64,000 bases of DNA from Nilaparvata lugens (Eukaryota > Arthropoda > Insecta > Hemiptera > Delphacidae). The notes beneath the pieces were generated by a model, which did no database searches, was not told where the DNA came from, and saw nothing but the letters and a program-made list of their open reading frames with translations. Every line of letters begins with the position of its first letter. The first letter of the stretch is position 1. Below, piece by piece: positions 1 through 9,730 of the stretch. The stretch is from assembly GCF_014356525.2 (NCBI RefSeq), contig NC_052507.1:36331013-36395012 (forward strand). The letters are read 5' to 3'. Made by a program: the position numbers and the translations under genes.

Positions 1-52
<52 letters not shown>
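1..52. repeat. (TG)n microsatellite, left edge of window
   Basis: Pure TG dinucleotide run that starts at the first base, so its true length is unknown. It matches the GT run at the left edge of duplication copy B and is therefore part of the duplicated unit. Confidence 0.98.
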
Positions 53-53
<1 letters not shown>

Positions 54-59
54 AATGAA

Positions 60-797
60 GCATATGTGCTTTTGCCGTGCTTGTCCACAGGGTATGAACC
101 GTGGCCGATACATTACGGGGATAAGCTGAGTTATGGTTACGGCAGGGCACATCGGACATGTTGAACCAGCAGAATGGCTGGCTCACTGGCCCTGGCCCAC
201 TAATATATTGTGTTGTGATTCTGCAGACTGGACTGGGACCTCAGGGTGGCTTCTAGCCTATGATGGCTACGGCGATAAATCCAGTCGCGAATTTGTATCG
301 TTTATTTTTACACTGTGTAAATAAATATATGCGGTGGTGTAGAGAGTGTAGAATCTAGAGAGAATCTGGTAGAGAAGCAAGTGGAGACTTATTGAGCGCA
401 TGATAAATAATGCGGTCAGTGTGATGTCGGCTTTTATACGTGCAGTGTGTGAGTGTCCTATGCTATGTCCTGTGAACTTGGACATCCACCAGCCAGCCTG
501 CCGAAGCATATAACTCATATAGGCAATAAACTACATTTGCCACCCGACTACTCTAATAGGCTATATGGATTTGTGCGAGTGAGACACACTTTCGGAGAAG
601 TGGTGGGAGTGAGGGAAAGAATGAGGGTCGGATGGGAAATGGTAGTTGGTCGCATTTGGTGTGAGAGAGTGAGTTCTGGAGAAAGTGAGCGGCTTTTGGA
701 GAAAAAAATGATCCCGTTCATTCTGAGGCTTCAGTTAGGGTGTTACATTGAGTTTATGAGGAAGAATAAAGGATTAATGAAAGATAAAAGTGTGTGA
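60..797 (+). other. Duplicated GC-richer block with two short unrecognised ORFs
   Basis: The block holds two short open frames, 133-324 (63 codons) and 453-797 (about 114 codons), both repeated in copy B. The first begins MVTAGHIGHVEPAEW and stops just before AATAAATA. The second contains a run rich in Arg, Val and Gly. I recognise neither protein. The second frame differs between copies by a 15-bp in-frame segment and by a CTATG repeat change upstream. Its conservation between copies is explained by recent duplication and is not evidence of coding. Base composition is higher in GC than the surroundings at 60-290, so an old exon is possible but unsupported. Confidence 0.2.
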
Positions 798-1439
798 ACA
801 GTAAAAATATTGTTGGTTTTGAACTCAAGCTTATCAATTTTTTTAGCTAGTTTCTCCTAGCTATATATTCATCACCCACATCCTTCTATCATTTCTTATT
901 TTCTTCACTTCGATTTACTGTTTGCTATTCTGTCCCCCTCTACCAGCTCCCTTCCTATCTTACACCTCATTCTATGAAGAGTTTCTTCAAAAGTCAGACC
1001 TATGCCAAAACATAATATGCTTTCAGATGGAGAAAACAGTAGATTGTAGTGATGCTTATGATGATAGTGATGATATTATCACAGAATAGATTGGATTATA
1101 TTGATCTTATCAATTCATACATTTTCACTTATTATTTTTTTATTCTAATTACAAGCTGAATGTGATGAAAAGATTGTGAATGAATCATCTTTTCTTTATG
1201 AAAAATCCTATCCCAATATATATTATGTTTCAATATAACTAGTCACCCGTGGGTTGGAAAACTCGCTCATAAACTGTTGAATTGATCTTCGAGATCGGCA
1301 AGTTGTAATTTATATAGAGTTGATGAGAAATATGGAAACAGCTGAATATTTCTTTTACAAGGATAATTAATTTACAGTGGGTTTTACATGGGGTTTCTAT
1401 TGCAATTAAAAACTACTTTTCTGTCGCTTCAAGATTCAA
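798..1439. other. AT-rich non-coding part of duplication copy A
   Basis: No gene or known element seen. At 1160-1171 copy A reads straight through the point where copy B carries an extra 394 bp. Confidence 0.5.
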
Positions 1440-1790
1440 AACTCCTGTCTGCCATCTTGGATCCGCCATACGAATCCAACTTCATTTAGAATTCAGCTAA
1501 TTTTGAATACAACTTCATATTCTAAAATGGAAACGTGGGCATGTGATATATTATTTTAAGAGAAAATTGGTGGCTCAAACCACACATCGATATTCCAAAC
1601 CATTTCAATTATCTTTACATTTAAAGATGCAAATAAACTATCACGAATGGAACAAATGAGTGCCTACATTGAAAACCAAGTGTTAGTGAACACCAATAGT
1701 AACTCCTACTCACAATTTTAACACATTGAACAAAAAGAATTGATCTGTCGTATTTTCAATGTAATCATCAATTAATTCCATTACTGTATG
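1440..1790 (+). repeat. Dispersed repeat, copy in duplication A
   Basis: The stretch from about 1500 to 1710 matches, in inverted orientation, 26950-27190 (shared landmarks CAAGTGTTAGTGAACAC and a block around GCAACGTGGTCATGTGATA / GAAACGTGGGCATGTGATA). It is also repeated in copy B. Class unknown; no terminal repeats identified. Confidence 0.6.
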
Positions 1791-1799
1791 ATTCATTAG

Positions 1800-2410
1800 T
1801 AAATTTTAATGTGAATGTATCAAAAAAAATTAAAAACTTTAGAAATATTGAAGCTTGTATGTTTGGGTTTCCCTGAAGATATTAAAATTATGTTTCTCAT
1901 TTCTCTTACTTATTCTCAAGTCCATAGTAAATTTTATAGAAGGTGAAATTGAGTTAAAATATTTTTCTAAATCTTCATGTGTTTCATTATTATTGTTTAA
2001 GCATATTATATCATCAACATATTTTTACCAATAAATGATATTTTTTCTCAAAGTATTATTATTATTATTATTCATAATTTTATACTTTTCCAAATTGTTC
2101 ATATATATGTTAGCAAGGTATTCTGAAATGGTGACCCCATAGCTAAACCTTCCTTTTGCTTATGAATTTTGTCATTGAAAGAGAAATAATTTTGATTTAT
2201 ACATGTTTTTGTTAATGCTATTAAATCATCCATTTCATTACTGTTCACATCATTTTCAATCAACTTTTGCTTCAAAATGTGTAAAATGGTAATATATTGC
2301 CATCCATGTTGGGCGACATTCTTATGTGGTGCGGTATTTTTGATATATACTGGAGCGGTTGCTAAAATCCCTATTTTGCAGATAAATTTGCAATAAGGTA
2401 AGGCTCGCAA
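1800..2410 (-). pseudogene. Penelope-like reverse transcriptase fragment, copy A (dead)
   Basis: Read on the minus strand, this encodes the C-terminal half of a Penelope-like element reverse transcriptase. An open frame starting at 2410 carries INQNYFSFNDKIHKQKEGL followed by AMGSP, the family's motif just before the palm. A one-base loss then shifts the frame; the next frame continues with SEYLANIYMNNLEKYKIM. Further downstream comes the catalytic box KYVDDIICL, with YVDD at 2010-2021, but the codon two before it is TAA (2025-2027) in the context W-stop-K. After another shift the frame reads SISPSIKFTMDLRIS and FNIFRE, matching the usual post-palm segment, and stops near 1850. No GIY-YIG endonuclease is visible. 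The element is a pseudogene. The family identification rests on motif order and spacing and I consider it firm. Confidence 0.85.
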
Positions 2411-3000
2411 ATATGCTGGGTTCAGACCACAGCTCTAGCTCAGTAGTAGATGCATGAATATTCCAAATATAATGAATCACCATAGGGTTCAATAGCTGGT
2501 GACCAATAATTCTTACCGCTGCTTCCGTGAAGTTATGGAAGAATACCAATAAGGAAGTCAAAAAGATAGTTGGTGACTAATTATCAGTAACCATATATTC
2601 AATCGAGAATAATGAAGATCAACTATGGTTTCTTCTAATTGATCTTTAAAACGCTTGTCATGAATACAGATATGCACCAATTTACCCTTTTGAAATTCCT
2701 TGGAACTTACAACACCAGTTCTTGAAGTTCTCTGGATCCTTATATCATATACTGTAGACATGTAACTATCAGTAAGAATTTTCTGGCTGAATAGTACTAC
2801 TATCATCAAAGGATGATAAGTAGTAAATGCTCTGAATAAGATCAATATTAATTGATTCACTAATTATATATGCTGCTGAACAAAGATGCTTGGTACCAAG
2901 ACAGCTCAAACTGTATATCACGAGATGAATTAGGAAATAATAAAAACTTCTAAGATCTTGTATGCTGACATAAAACATAAAATATATTCCCATAGATTAT
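2411..3000 (-). other. Upstream flank of the Penelope-like fragment, unrecognised
   Basis: Several overlapping minus-strand frames of 74-100 codons lie here and are preserved in copy B. None shows a motif I recognise. They may be shadow frames or highly decayed element sequence. The expected N-terminal half of the reverse transcriptase is not found here. Confidence 0.3.
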
Positions 3001-3123
3001 TATATATATAAAATATCCTTATATCTATAATTTTCTTTAAATGAATAAATTCCCTAATATTTGAATAATTATCACAAGATTTATTAGCATTCACAATATT
3101 TTATACGCATTTTTATAACCAGG

Positions 3124-3374
3124 TTATTAAAATTGGTCACCTGACGCTAGTGTACACGCGCATCTCAAGTCTACTATTCAAAGATCCAAGCCAGCTGGTG
3201 ACAGGACAATAACGCCGGAGACACACGAAGTCTGCTATCTCTTCATAGTGAATGATAATGCTATCTCTTCATAGTGAATAGAATCAACAGTTGCCAACAG
3301 TTTGCAATTGAAATAATAACATTTTCTCGAATTTCGAGCTTATTTCGATTTTTAGGTGAAAATGTTACTGAATA
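3124..3374. repeat. 251-bp direct repeat, unit 1
   Basis: Near-exact duplicate of 3418-3668 at an offset of 294 bp, with a 43-bp spacer. Each unit also contains an internal short repeat (GCTATCTCTTCATAGTGAAT appears twice). Confidence 0.95.
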
Positions 3375-3404
3375 AAAATCAATCTGGTGTGGCGCACTCA
3401 CACA

Positions 3405-3854
3405 ACTTTCCTTGCCGTTATTAAAATTGGTCACCTGACGCTAGTGTACACGCGCATCTCAAGTCTACTATTCAAAGATCCAAGCCAGCTGGTGACAGGA
3501 CAATAACGCCGGAGACACACGAAGTCTGCTATCTCTTCATAGTGAATGATAATGCTATCTCTTCATAGTGAATAGAATCAACAGTTGCCAACAGTTTGCA
3601 ATTGAAATAATAACATTTTCTCGAATTTCGAGCTTATTTCGATTTTTAGGTGAAAATGTTACTGAATATAAATTGTAGAGATTTTCATGCTCAATCTTTT
3701 CCATTTGGAATTTTTTGAATAAATTGTATCTGAAGCCTGATAAAAGCCCTGGACTCAGGGGACCTTGAAACGTATAGAAATTTAGAAATTGGGGTATCTT
3801 AATTTTTTACGGAAAGCAATACTTTCCTTACCTAGGTAATAGGGCAAGGAAAGT
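3405..3854. mobile_element. MITE-like element with 12-bp terminal inverted repeats
   Basis: The ends are ACTTTCCTTGCC (3405-3416) and its exact reverse complement GGCAAGGAAAGT (3843-3854), enclosing about 450 bp without coding capacity. A second ACTTTCCTTACC near the right end makes the terminus locally palindromic. A truncated copy (3124-3374) sits directly to the left. The target-site duplication is not clear, so the superfamily is unassigned. Confidence 0.6.
3418..3668. repeat. 251-bp direct repeat, unit 2
   Basis: Second unit of the pair. It lies inside the MITE-like element at 3405-3854; unit 1 is probably a truncated tandem copy of the same element. Confidence 0.95.
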
Positions 3855-3944
3855 AAAAAGGCAAGCGTGTGTAAAAGACTTTGTTGTTTTCCTGTTTCCC
3901 TAGCAACGAATTCGCATATAATGTAACCTATTCGGTATTCGTGC

Positions 3945-4235
3945 CGAGGGGGCGTTCGGTGCTATGCGGTTGCGGTTCAAACCGAATCATCGTTTCACAC
4001 TTATCGGAATTTGACGAAAACGAACCGAAAACGAAACGAACCGAATTGAACCGAAAGTGTGTGAAAGTAGCCCCTATCTAGCAACGAATTGAAACCTGAT
4101 GGAATTTATTAGAGTAAAGTGGGCGTTCGGTTCTATGCGGTTTCTATTCGGTACCGAATTCAAATCGAATTACCGTTTCACACTTATCAGAATTTGACGA
4201 AAACGAAAAGAACCGAATGAGTGTGAAACTAGCCT
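3945..4235. repeat. Two degenerate direct repeats of about 115 bp
   Basis: Units at about 3950-4085 and 4120-4235 share GGGCGTTCGGT, CTATGCGGTT, CGTTTCACACTTATC and AATTTGACGAAAACGAA. They are diverged and contain many GAACCGAA motifs. No coding content. Confidence 0.75.
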
Positions 4236-4260
4236 ATTCTATAGTCTGATTTTTACTCCA

Positions 4261-4500
4261 ATTTTGGTGTATGAATGGGGCTCCTTTTTCCTTTTATATC
4301 ATCCTTGAAATGCAAAATTTCCAAAAACCTTGTATATACGTAGATGCGCAATTAAAAATGAAAAATACCTGTCAAATTTCATGAAAATCTATTAACGCAT
4401 TTCGCCGTAAATGCGCAACATATAAACATTTACATACAAACCGTCGACTTGAATCTTAGACCTCACTTCGCTCGGTCAATAATACTACCTGTTCAAAAAC
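4261..4500 (+). repeat. Dispersed repeat family 1
   Basis: Related copies occur inverted at about 13776-13965 and at 55999-56060. The terminal block ending at 4480 (GACCTCACTTCGCTCGGTCAA) is matched exactly, in reverse complement, at 55999-56021. The internal part includes TAAACATTTACATACA, which resembles the seed of the minisatellite at 56047. Class unknown, no ORF. Confidence 0.7.
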
Positions 4501-4539
4501 ATCGAACATCTTGAAAATTTATCTTTCCATCAACATTGT

Positions 4540-4755
4540 AGACAGTTGCAGCCAGACCTGATAACAGCGCTCACACTCACATTCCGAGACGACACGTCAC
4601 GGTACGACAGGACAGAAAGCACTGTGTTTATTTAGGATTTTTTCTAGACATTTTAAATTGATAAATTATTTATCAATTTTTGAGAAAACATAACAACAGG
4701 TCAATTTAACTTACTGAGCGCGAGGTCTACTGTCCACAGAACTAATAGTTATGTT
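4540..4755 (+). repeat. Dispersed repeat family 2, copy 1
   Basis: Shares ACGACAGGACAGAA and GCGAGGTCTACTGTCCACAG with copies at 14215-14345, 14516-14660 and 56935-56975. Non-coding; class unknown. Confidence 0.65.
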
Positions 4756-5492
4756 GTGTCCTGGATACAGGTTCGATTGTTCGCTTCATTGATTATTAAG
4801 ATTATTGGTGAATTGTTTTGAGTTGAAGATTTTTCGATTCAAGCTAACATTTTCCAAAGAAAGTGTTGATTGACACTCAAAGTGGCTGAAACTAAGTTTA
4901 CCAGATTCATAAACTAAATCAAAATCAAATCTAGATCAAATTTCAGTAAACTTTTGATGTACAGAATGTCTGAAAACTCACGCATCATAGAAATATCTCA
5001 CTATCAACTATCATATTATTAATTTATTTTACATTTCCTCTTCAATATGACTCCAGTCCAAGTCGCAACAAAGTTATGTGAAAACCATATCCACAATTGT
5101 ACATGTTGCTGGCCATCAATCGAGTTGTAATGAACAACACACATTATACTTGCATGTTGTCACCTTTGTATACACTATAGGTAAGGTAACGTAAAATATT
5201 CCAACTGTAGGTTCCAACATAGTTTCCAAGTATGTTCAAAATCAAACGAAAGCCATATTGAATAGAGCCTATGAAGCCTATATATACAGAGGTAACTGGA
5301 ATCAATTACGGTGCATTCAAAATTGATATTCATATGAGTTGCATGATTACAGTTGAGTACCTGTAATAGTGACAAAAATTATTAGGGTTCACATTTCATC
5401 GTAGATACTACGTAGCTCATTGTACAAATAGTAGTTATGATAAAACTATCGGGATAGTTATGAATCAAGATAAGAACGATAACAATTTGAGG

Positions 5493-5494
<2 letters not shown>
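4756..5494. other. AT-rich spacer before duplication copy B
   Basis: No recognisable gene or repeat. Short frames here overlap on opposite strands and look random. Confidence 0.5.

Positions 5495-5539
<45 letters not shown>
5495..5539. repeat. (GT)n microsatellite
   Basis: Uninterrupted GT run at the left edge of duplication copy B. Frames reading it as poly-Thr-His or poly-Cys-Val are artefacts. Confidence 0.98.
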
Positions 5540-5540
<1 letters not shown>

Positions 5541-5546
5541 AATGAA

Positions 5547-6304
5547 GCATATGTGCTTTTGCCGTGCTTGTCCACAGGGTATGAACCGTGGCCGATACAT
5601 TACGGGGATAAGCTGAGTTATGGTTACGGCAGGGCACATCGGACATGTTGAACCAGCAGAATGGCTGGCTCACTGGCCCTGGCCCACTAATATATTGTGT
5701 TGTGATTCTGCAGACTGGACTGGGACCTCAGGGTGGCTTCTAGCCTATGATGGCTACGGCGATAAATCCAGTCGCGAATTTGTATCGTTTATTTTTACAC
5801 TGTGTAAATAAATATATGCGGTGGTGTAGAGAGTGTAGAATCTAGAGAGAATCTGGTAGAGAAGCAAGTGGAGACTTATTGAGCGCATGATAAATAATGC
5901 GGTCAGTGTGATGTCGGCTTTTATACGTGCAGTGTGTGAGTGTCCTATGCTATGCTATGTCCTGTGAACTTGGACATCCACCAGCCAGCCTGCCCAAGCA
6001 TATAACTCATATAGGCAATAAACTACATTTGCCACCCGACTACTCTAATAGGCTATATGGATTTGTGCGAGTGAGACACACTTTCGGAGAAGTGGTGGGA
6101 GTGAGGGAAAGAATGAGGGTCGGATGGGAAATGGTAGTTGGTCGCATTTGGTGTGAGAGAGTGAGGGAATATATTGTGAGTTCTGGAGAAAGTGAGCGGC
6201 TTTTGGAGAAAAAAATGATCCCGTTCATTCTGAGGCTTCAGTTAGGGTGTTACATTGAGTTTATGAGGAAGAATAAAGGATTAATGAAAGATAAAAGTGT
6301 GTGA
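5547..6304 (+). other. Copy B of the block with two short unrecognised ORFs
   Basis: The frame 5620-5811 is identical in translation to 133-324. The frame 5927-6304 (about 125 codons) matches 453-797 with five extra residues from the 15-bp length difference. No known domain. Treat as unproven. Confidence 0.2.
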
Positions 6305-6670
6305 ACAGTAAAAATATTGTTGGTTTTGAACTCAAGCTTATCAATTTTTTTAGCTAGTTTCTCCTAGCTATATATTCATCACCCACATCCTTCTATCATT
6401 TCTTATTTTCTTCACTTCGATTTACTGTTTGCTATTCTGTCCCCCTCTACCAGCTCCCTTCCTATCTTACACCTCATTCTATGAAGAGTTTCTTCAAAAG
6501 TCAGACCTATGCCAAAACATAATATGCTTTCAGATGGAGAAAACAGTAGATTGTAGTGATGCTTATGATGATAGTGATGATATTATCACAGAATAGATTG
6601 GATTATATTGATCTTATCAATTCATACATTTTCACTTATTATTTTTTTATTCTAATTACAAGCTGAATGT
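6305..6670. other. Non-coding part of duplication copy B
   Basis: Matches 798-1166 of copy A. No gene seen. Confidence 0.5.
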
Positions 6671-7064
6671 GAGTCGGAACAGGAAATAGCCTAATAGAAG
6701 ATGGAGAAACTGATGTGTTTCACATTCTTGGGTGATTAACCTCAATACCTCTAGATTTCCAATTTATTTGATTCTTGATGGGAAATCATGGGAAATTGTG
6801 GGTGAATCATCTACGCATATCAACTGCGAAGCTAAACCACTAATCTCTGTTTGAAAGAAGAAGAAGAAGAAGATGGAGAAACTGATGTGTTTCACCTTCT
6901 TGGGTGATTAACCTCAATACCTCTAGATTTCCAATTTATTTGATTCTTGATGAGAAATCATGGGAAATTGTGGGTGAATCATCTACGCATATCAACTGCG
7001 AAGCTAAACCACATTTACTTTAATTCCTCCATATTTTCTGTCCATTTGGTTCTACAAAGAATGT
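6671..7064. mobile_element. 394-bp segment present only in copy B, flanked by GAATGT
   Basis: Copy A has one GAATGT where copy B has GAATGT at 6665-6670 and again at 7059-7064 with 388 bp between them. This is what a transposition event with a 6-bp target duplication leaves, or a precise loss in copy A. The inserted DNA holds two 142-bp direct repeats and no ORF. Its ends are not TG..CA, so a plain solo LTR is not indicated. Confidence 0.6.
6699..7012. repeat. Pair of 142-bp direct repeats around a GAA tract
   Basis: 6699-6840 and 6871-7012 are nearly identical, both running from AGATGGAGAAACTGATGTG to GCGAAGCTAAACCAC. The 30-bp spacer contains AAGAAGAAGAAGAAG. Confidence 0.95.
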
Positions 7065-7702
7065 CATGAAAAGATTGTGAATGAATCATCTTTTCTTTAT
7101 GAAAAATCCTATCCCAATATATATTATGTTTCAATATAACTAGTCACCCCTGGGTTGGAAAACTCGCTCATAAACTGTTGAATTGATCTTCGAGATCGGC
7201 AAGTTGTAATTTATATAGAGTTGATGAGAAATATGGAAACAGCTGAATATTTCTTTTACAAGGATAATTAATTTACAGTGGGTTTTACATGGGGTTTCTA
7301 TTGCAATTAAAAAACTACTTTTCTGTCGCTTCAAGATTCAAAACTCCTGTCTGCCATCTTGGATCCGCCATACGAATCCAACTTCATTTAGAATTCAGCT
7401 AATTTTGAATACAACTTCATATTCTAAAATGGAAACGTGGGCATGTGATATATTATTTTAAGAGAAAATTGGTGGCTCAAACCACACATCGATATTCCAA
7501 ACCATTTCAATTATCTTTACATTTAAAGATGCAAATAAACTATCACGAATGGAACAAATGAGTGCCTACATTGAAAACCAAGTGTTAGTGAACACCAATA
7601 GTAACTCCTACTCACAATTTTAACACATTGAACAAAAAGAATTGATCTGTCGTATTTTCAATGTAATCATCAATTAATTCCATTACTGTTCATATTGTTC
7701 AT
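7065..7702 (+). repeat. Dispersed repeat region, copy in duplication B
   Basis: Matches 1164-1787 of copy A, including the dispersed repeat that reappears inverted at 26950-27190. The right end is shortened relative to copy A. Confidence 0.6.
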
Positions 7703-8168
7703 AGGTGAAATTGAGTTTAAATATTTTTCTAAATCTTCATGTGTTTCATTATTATTGTTTAAGCATATTATATCATCAACATATTTTTACCAATAAATGA
7801 TATTTTTTCTCAAAGTATTATTATTATTATTCATAATTTTATACTTTTCCAAATTGTTCATATATATGTTAGCAAGGTATTCTGAAATGGTGTCCCATAG
7901 CTAAACCTTCCTTTTGCTTATGAATTTTGTCATTGAAAGAGAAATGATTTTGATTTATACATGTTTTTGTTAATGCTATTAAATCATCCATTTCATTACT
8001 GTTCACATCATTTTCAATCAACTTTTGCTTCAAAATGTGTAAAATGGTAATATATTGCCATCCATGTTGGGCAACATTCTTATGTGGTGCGGTATTTTTT
8101 ATATATACTGGAGCGGTTGCTAAAATCCCTATTTTGCAAATAAATTTGCAATAAGGTAAGGCTCGCAA
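7703..8168 (-). pseudogene. Penelope-like reverse transcriptase fragment, copy B (dead)
   Basis: Minus-strand partner of the copy A fragment. The frame opening at 8168 includes INQNHFSFNDKIHKQKEGL and AMG, then loses frame one base earlier than copy A (GGACACC in place of GGGTCACC), so this copy has an extra one-base deletion. The catalytic box KYVDD (YVDD at about 7772-7783) is again preceded by TGG TAA AAA, the same in-frame stop as copy A. The segment after the palm is deleted. The shared stop shows the element was dead before the duplication. Confidence 0.85.
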
Positions 8169-8866
8169 ATATGCTGGGTTCAGACCACAGCTCTAGCTCA
8201 GTAGTAGATGCATGAATATTCCAAATATAATGAATCACCATAGGGTTCAATAGCTGGTGACCAATAATTCTTACCGCTGCTTCCGTGAAGTTATGGAAGA
8301 ATACCAATAAGGAAGTCAAAAAGATAGTTGGTGACTAATTATCAGTAACCATATATTCAATCGAGAATAATGAAGATCAACTATGGTTTCTTCTAATTGA
8401 TCTTTAAAACGCTTGTCATGAATACAGATATGCACCAATTTACCCTTTTGAAATTCCTTGGAACTTACAACGCCAGTTCTTGAAGTTCTCTGGATCCTTA
8501 TATCATATACTGTAGACTTATTAATGTAACTATCAGTAAGATTTTTCTGGCTGAATAGTACTACTATCATCAAAGGATGATAAGTAGTAAATGCTCTGAA
8601 TAAGATCAATATTAATTGATTCACTAATTATATATGCTGCTGAACAAAGATGCTTGGTACCAAGACAGCTCAAACTGTATATCACGAGATGAATTAGGAA
8701 ATAATAAAAACTTCTAAGATCTTGTATGCTGACATAAAACATAAAATATATTCCCATAGATTAATATATATATATAAAATATCCTTATATCTATAATTTT
8801 CTTTAAATGAATAAATTTCCTAATATTTGAATAATTATCACAAGATTTATTAGCATTCACAATATT
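8169..8866 (-). other. Upstream flank of Penelope-like fragment, copy B
   Basis: Matches 2411-3100. The minus-strand frames are unrecognised. Confidence 0.3.
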
Positions 8867-8897
8867 GTGAGCTGTAAAAATATATATGTATATTTAA

Positions 8898-9374
8898 TTG
8901 TCTGATGCAAACACTAAGGACGCCTTTTTTGACAAACTCTCTGAGGAACTGATCAAAACAAAAAGCAGACAAGAAATAATCTTATTAGGGGACTTTAATG
9001 GAAGAGTAGGACAAAAAATAGACAGTGGAATAATTGGACGACATGGGGAGGATGTAGTGAATGATAACGGTATGAGATGGATTGAGTTGTGTGAGCAATA
9101 TTCACTGAGAATATTGAACGGATTTTTCCAGCACAAGGATATACATAAGTATACTTGGACGCAAAATACAAGGAATCTGAAATCGATAATTGATTATGTA
9201 GTGATTAAACAAGACTCGGCCATAACACCTTACGATGTGAAAGTTTGGAGAGGAGCTGAATGTGGTTCGGATCATCGTCTTGTGAAAGCCCCGGTCAATA
9301 TCAAATATACAATAAGAGACAAAGACTGCAGGAACAGAACAATAGAGGGGAAATCGCAACATCATACAACATAG
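8898..9374 (+). pseudogene. LINE AP-type endonuclease domain, partial
   Basis: The frame gives 158 residues covering the C-terminal two thirds of an AP-like endonuclease, which nicks target DNA to prime reverse transcription. Visible motifs are ILLGDFNGRVG (GDFN at residues 31-34), IDYVVI (about 98-103) and GSDHRLV (SDH at 124-126). The N-terminal catalytic Asn and Glu blocks are missing because of 5' truncation. The frame drifts off after about residue 140 (CRNRTIEGK...), where the linker continues in another frame. The first Met has no standing as a start. Confidence 0.85.
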
Positions 9375-9619
9375 ATGGTTTAAAAAATGAATCCACAAGT
9401 TTTCTTTATAAACTGCGTTTGGCACAAGAATTAAAAGATGACATTACCGGCACAGCAGAAGAAATGTATGATAATGTGAAGAACAAAATTCACAAGGCAG
9501 CAATGGAAGCATTAGGTCCAAAAGTAAAAACGAAACACAGTAATTATTGGTGGACTGACGATCTAAAAGATCTGGTGGAAGAAAAGAAGAAGCTGTATCA
9601 TAAATTTTTTAGTATCTAA
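9260..9619 (+). pseudogene. LINE linker between endonuclease and reverse transcriptase
   Basis: In a frame different from the endonuclease, the usable part (about 9345-9612) encodes a charged linker with SNYWWTDDLKDLVEEKKKLY. WW plus a Lys/Glu helix is typical of the segment before the reverse transcriptase in these elements. The stop at 9617-9619 comes from an extra T in a T run; dropping to the next frame continues VSKDVEDRKNYNRIKYT. The frame then changes again before 9690. Confidence 0.75.
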
Positions 9620-9730
9620 GGATGTCGAAGACAGGAAAAATTATAATAGAATTAAATACACAGTGATAATAAGGAAATAATAAATGCGAAAAATCAAACT
9701 TGGGATGAAAAATGTGCAGAAATAAGCTCA

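Larger units (their letters stand above)
1..3100. repeat. Segmental duplication, copy A
   Basis: This segment is near identical to 5495-8866 in the same orientation. The match runs from the TG microsatellite to the last shared bases (TCACAATATT) at 3100. The offset is 5487 at the left, about 5507 after two small length differences, 5901 after a 394-bp segment present only in copy B, and 5758-5764 at the right. Copy A keeps about 150 bp (1788-1940) that copy B has replaced by 13 bp. The left end is cut by the window. Confidence 0.95.
5495..8866. repeat. Segmental duplication, copy B
   Basis: Near-identical partner of 1-3100. It differs by a CTATG unit gain near 5950, a 15-bp gain near 6166, a 394-bp extra segment at 6671-7064, and a replacement of about 150 bp of copy A by 13 bp near 7690-7702. 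The shared sequence ends at 8866, where a truncated LINE begins. Confidence 0.95.

Noticed and set aside
5382..5673. Frames with Thr-His or Cys-Val repeats around 5500
   Set aside because: Translation of the GT microsatellite.
6671..7064. Solo LTR
   Set aside because: The inserted segment lacks TG..CA ends and has an internal direct repeat.
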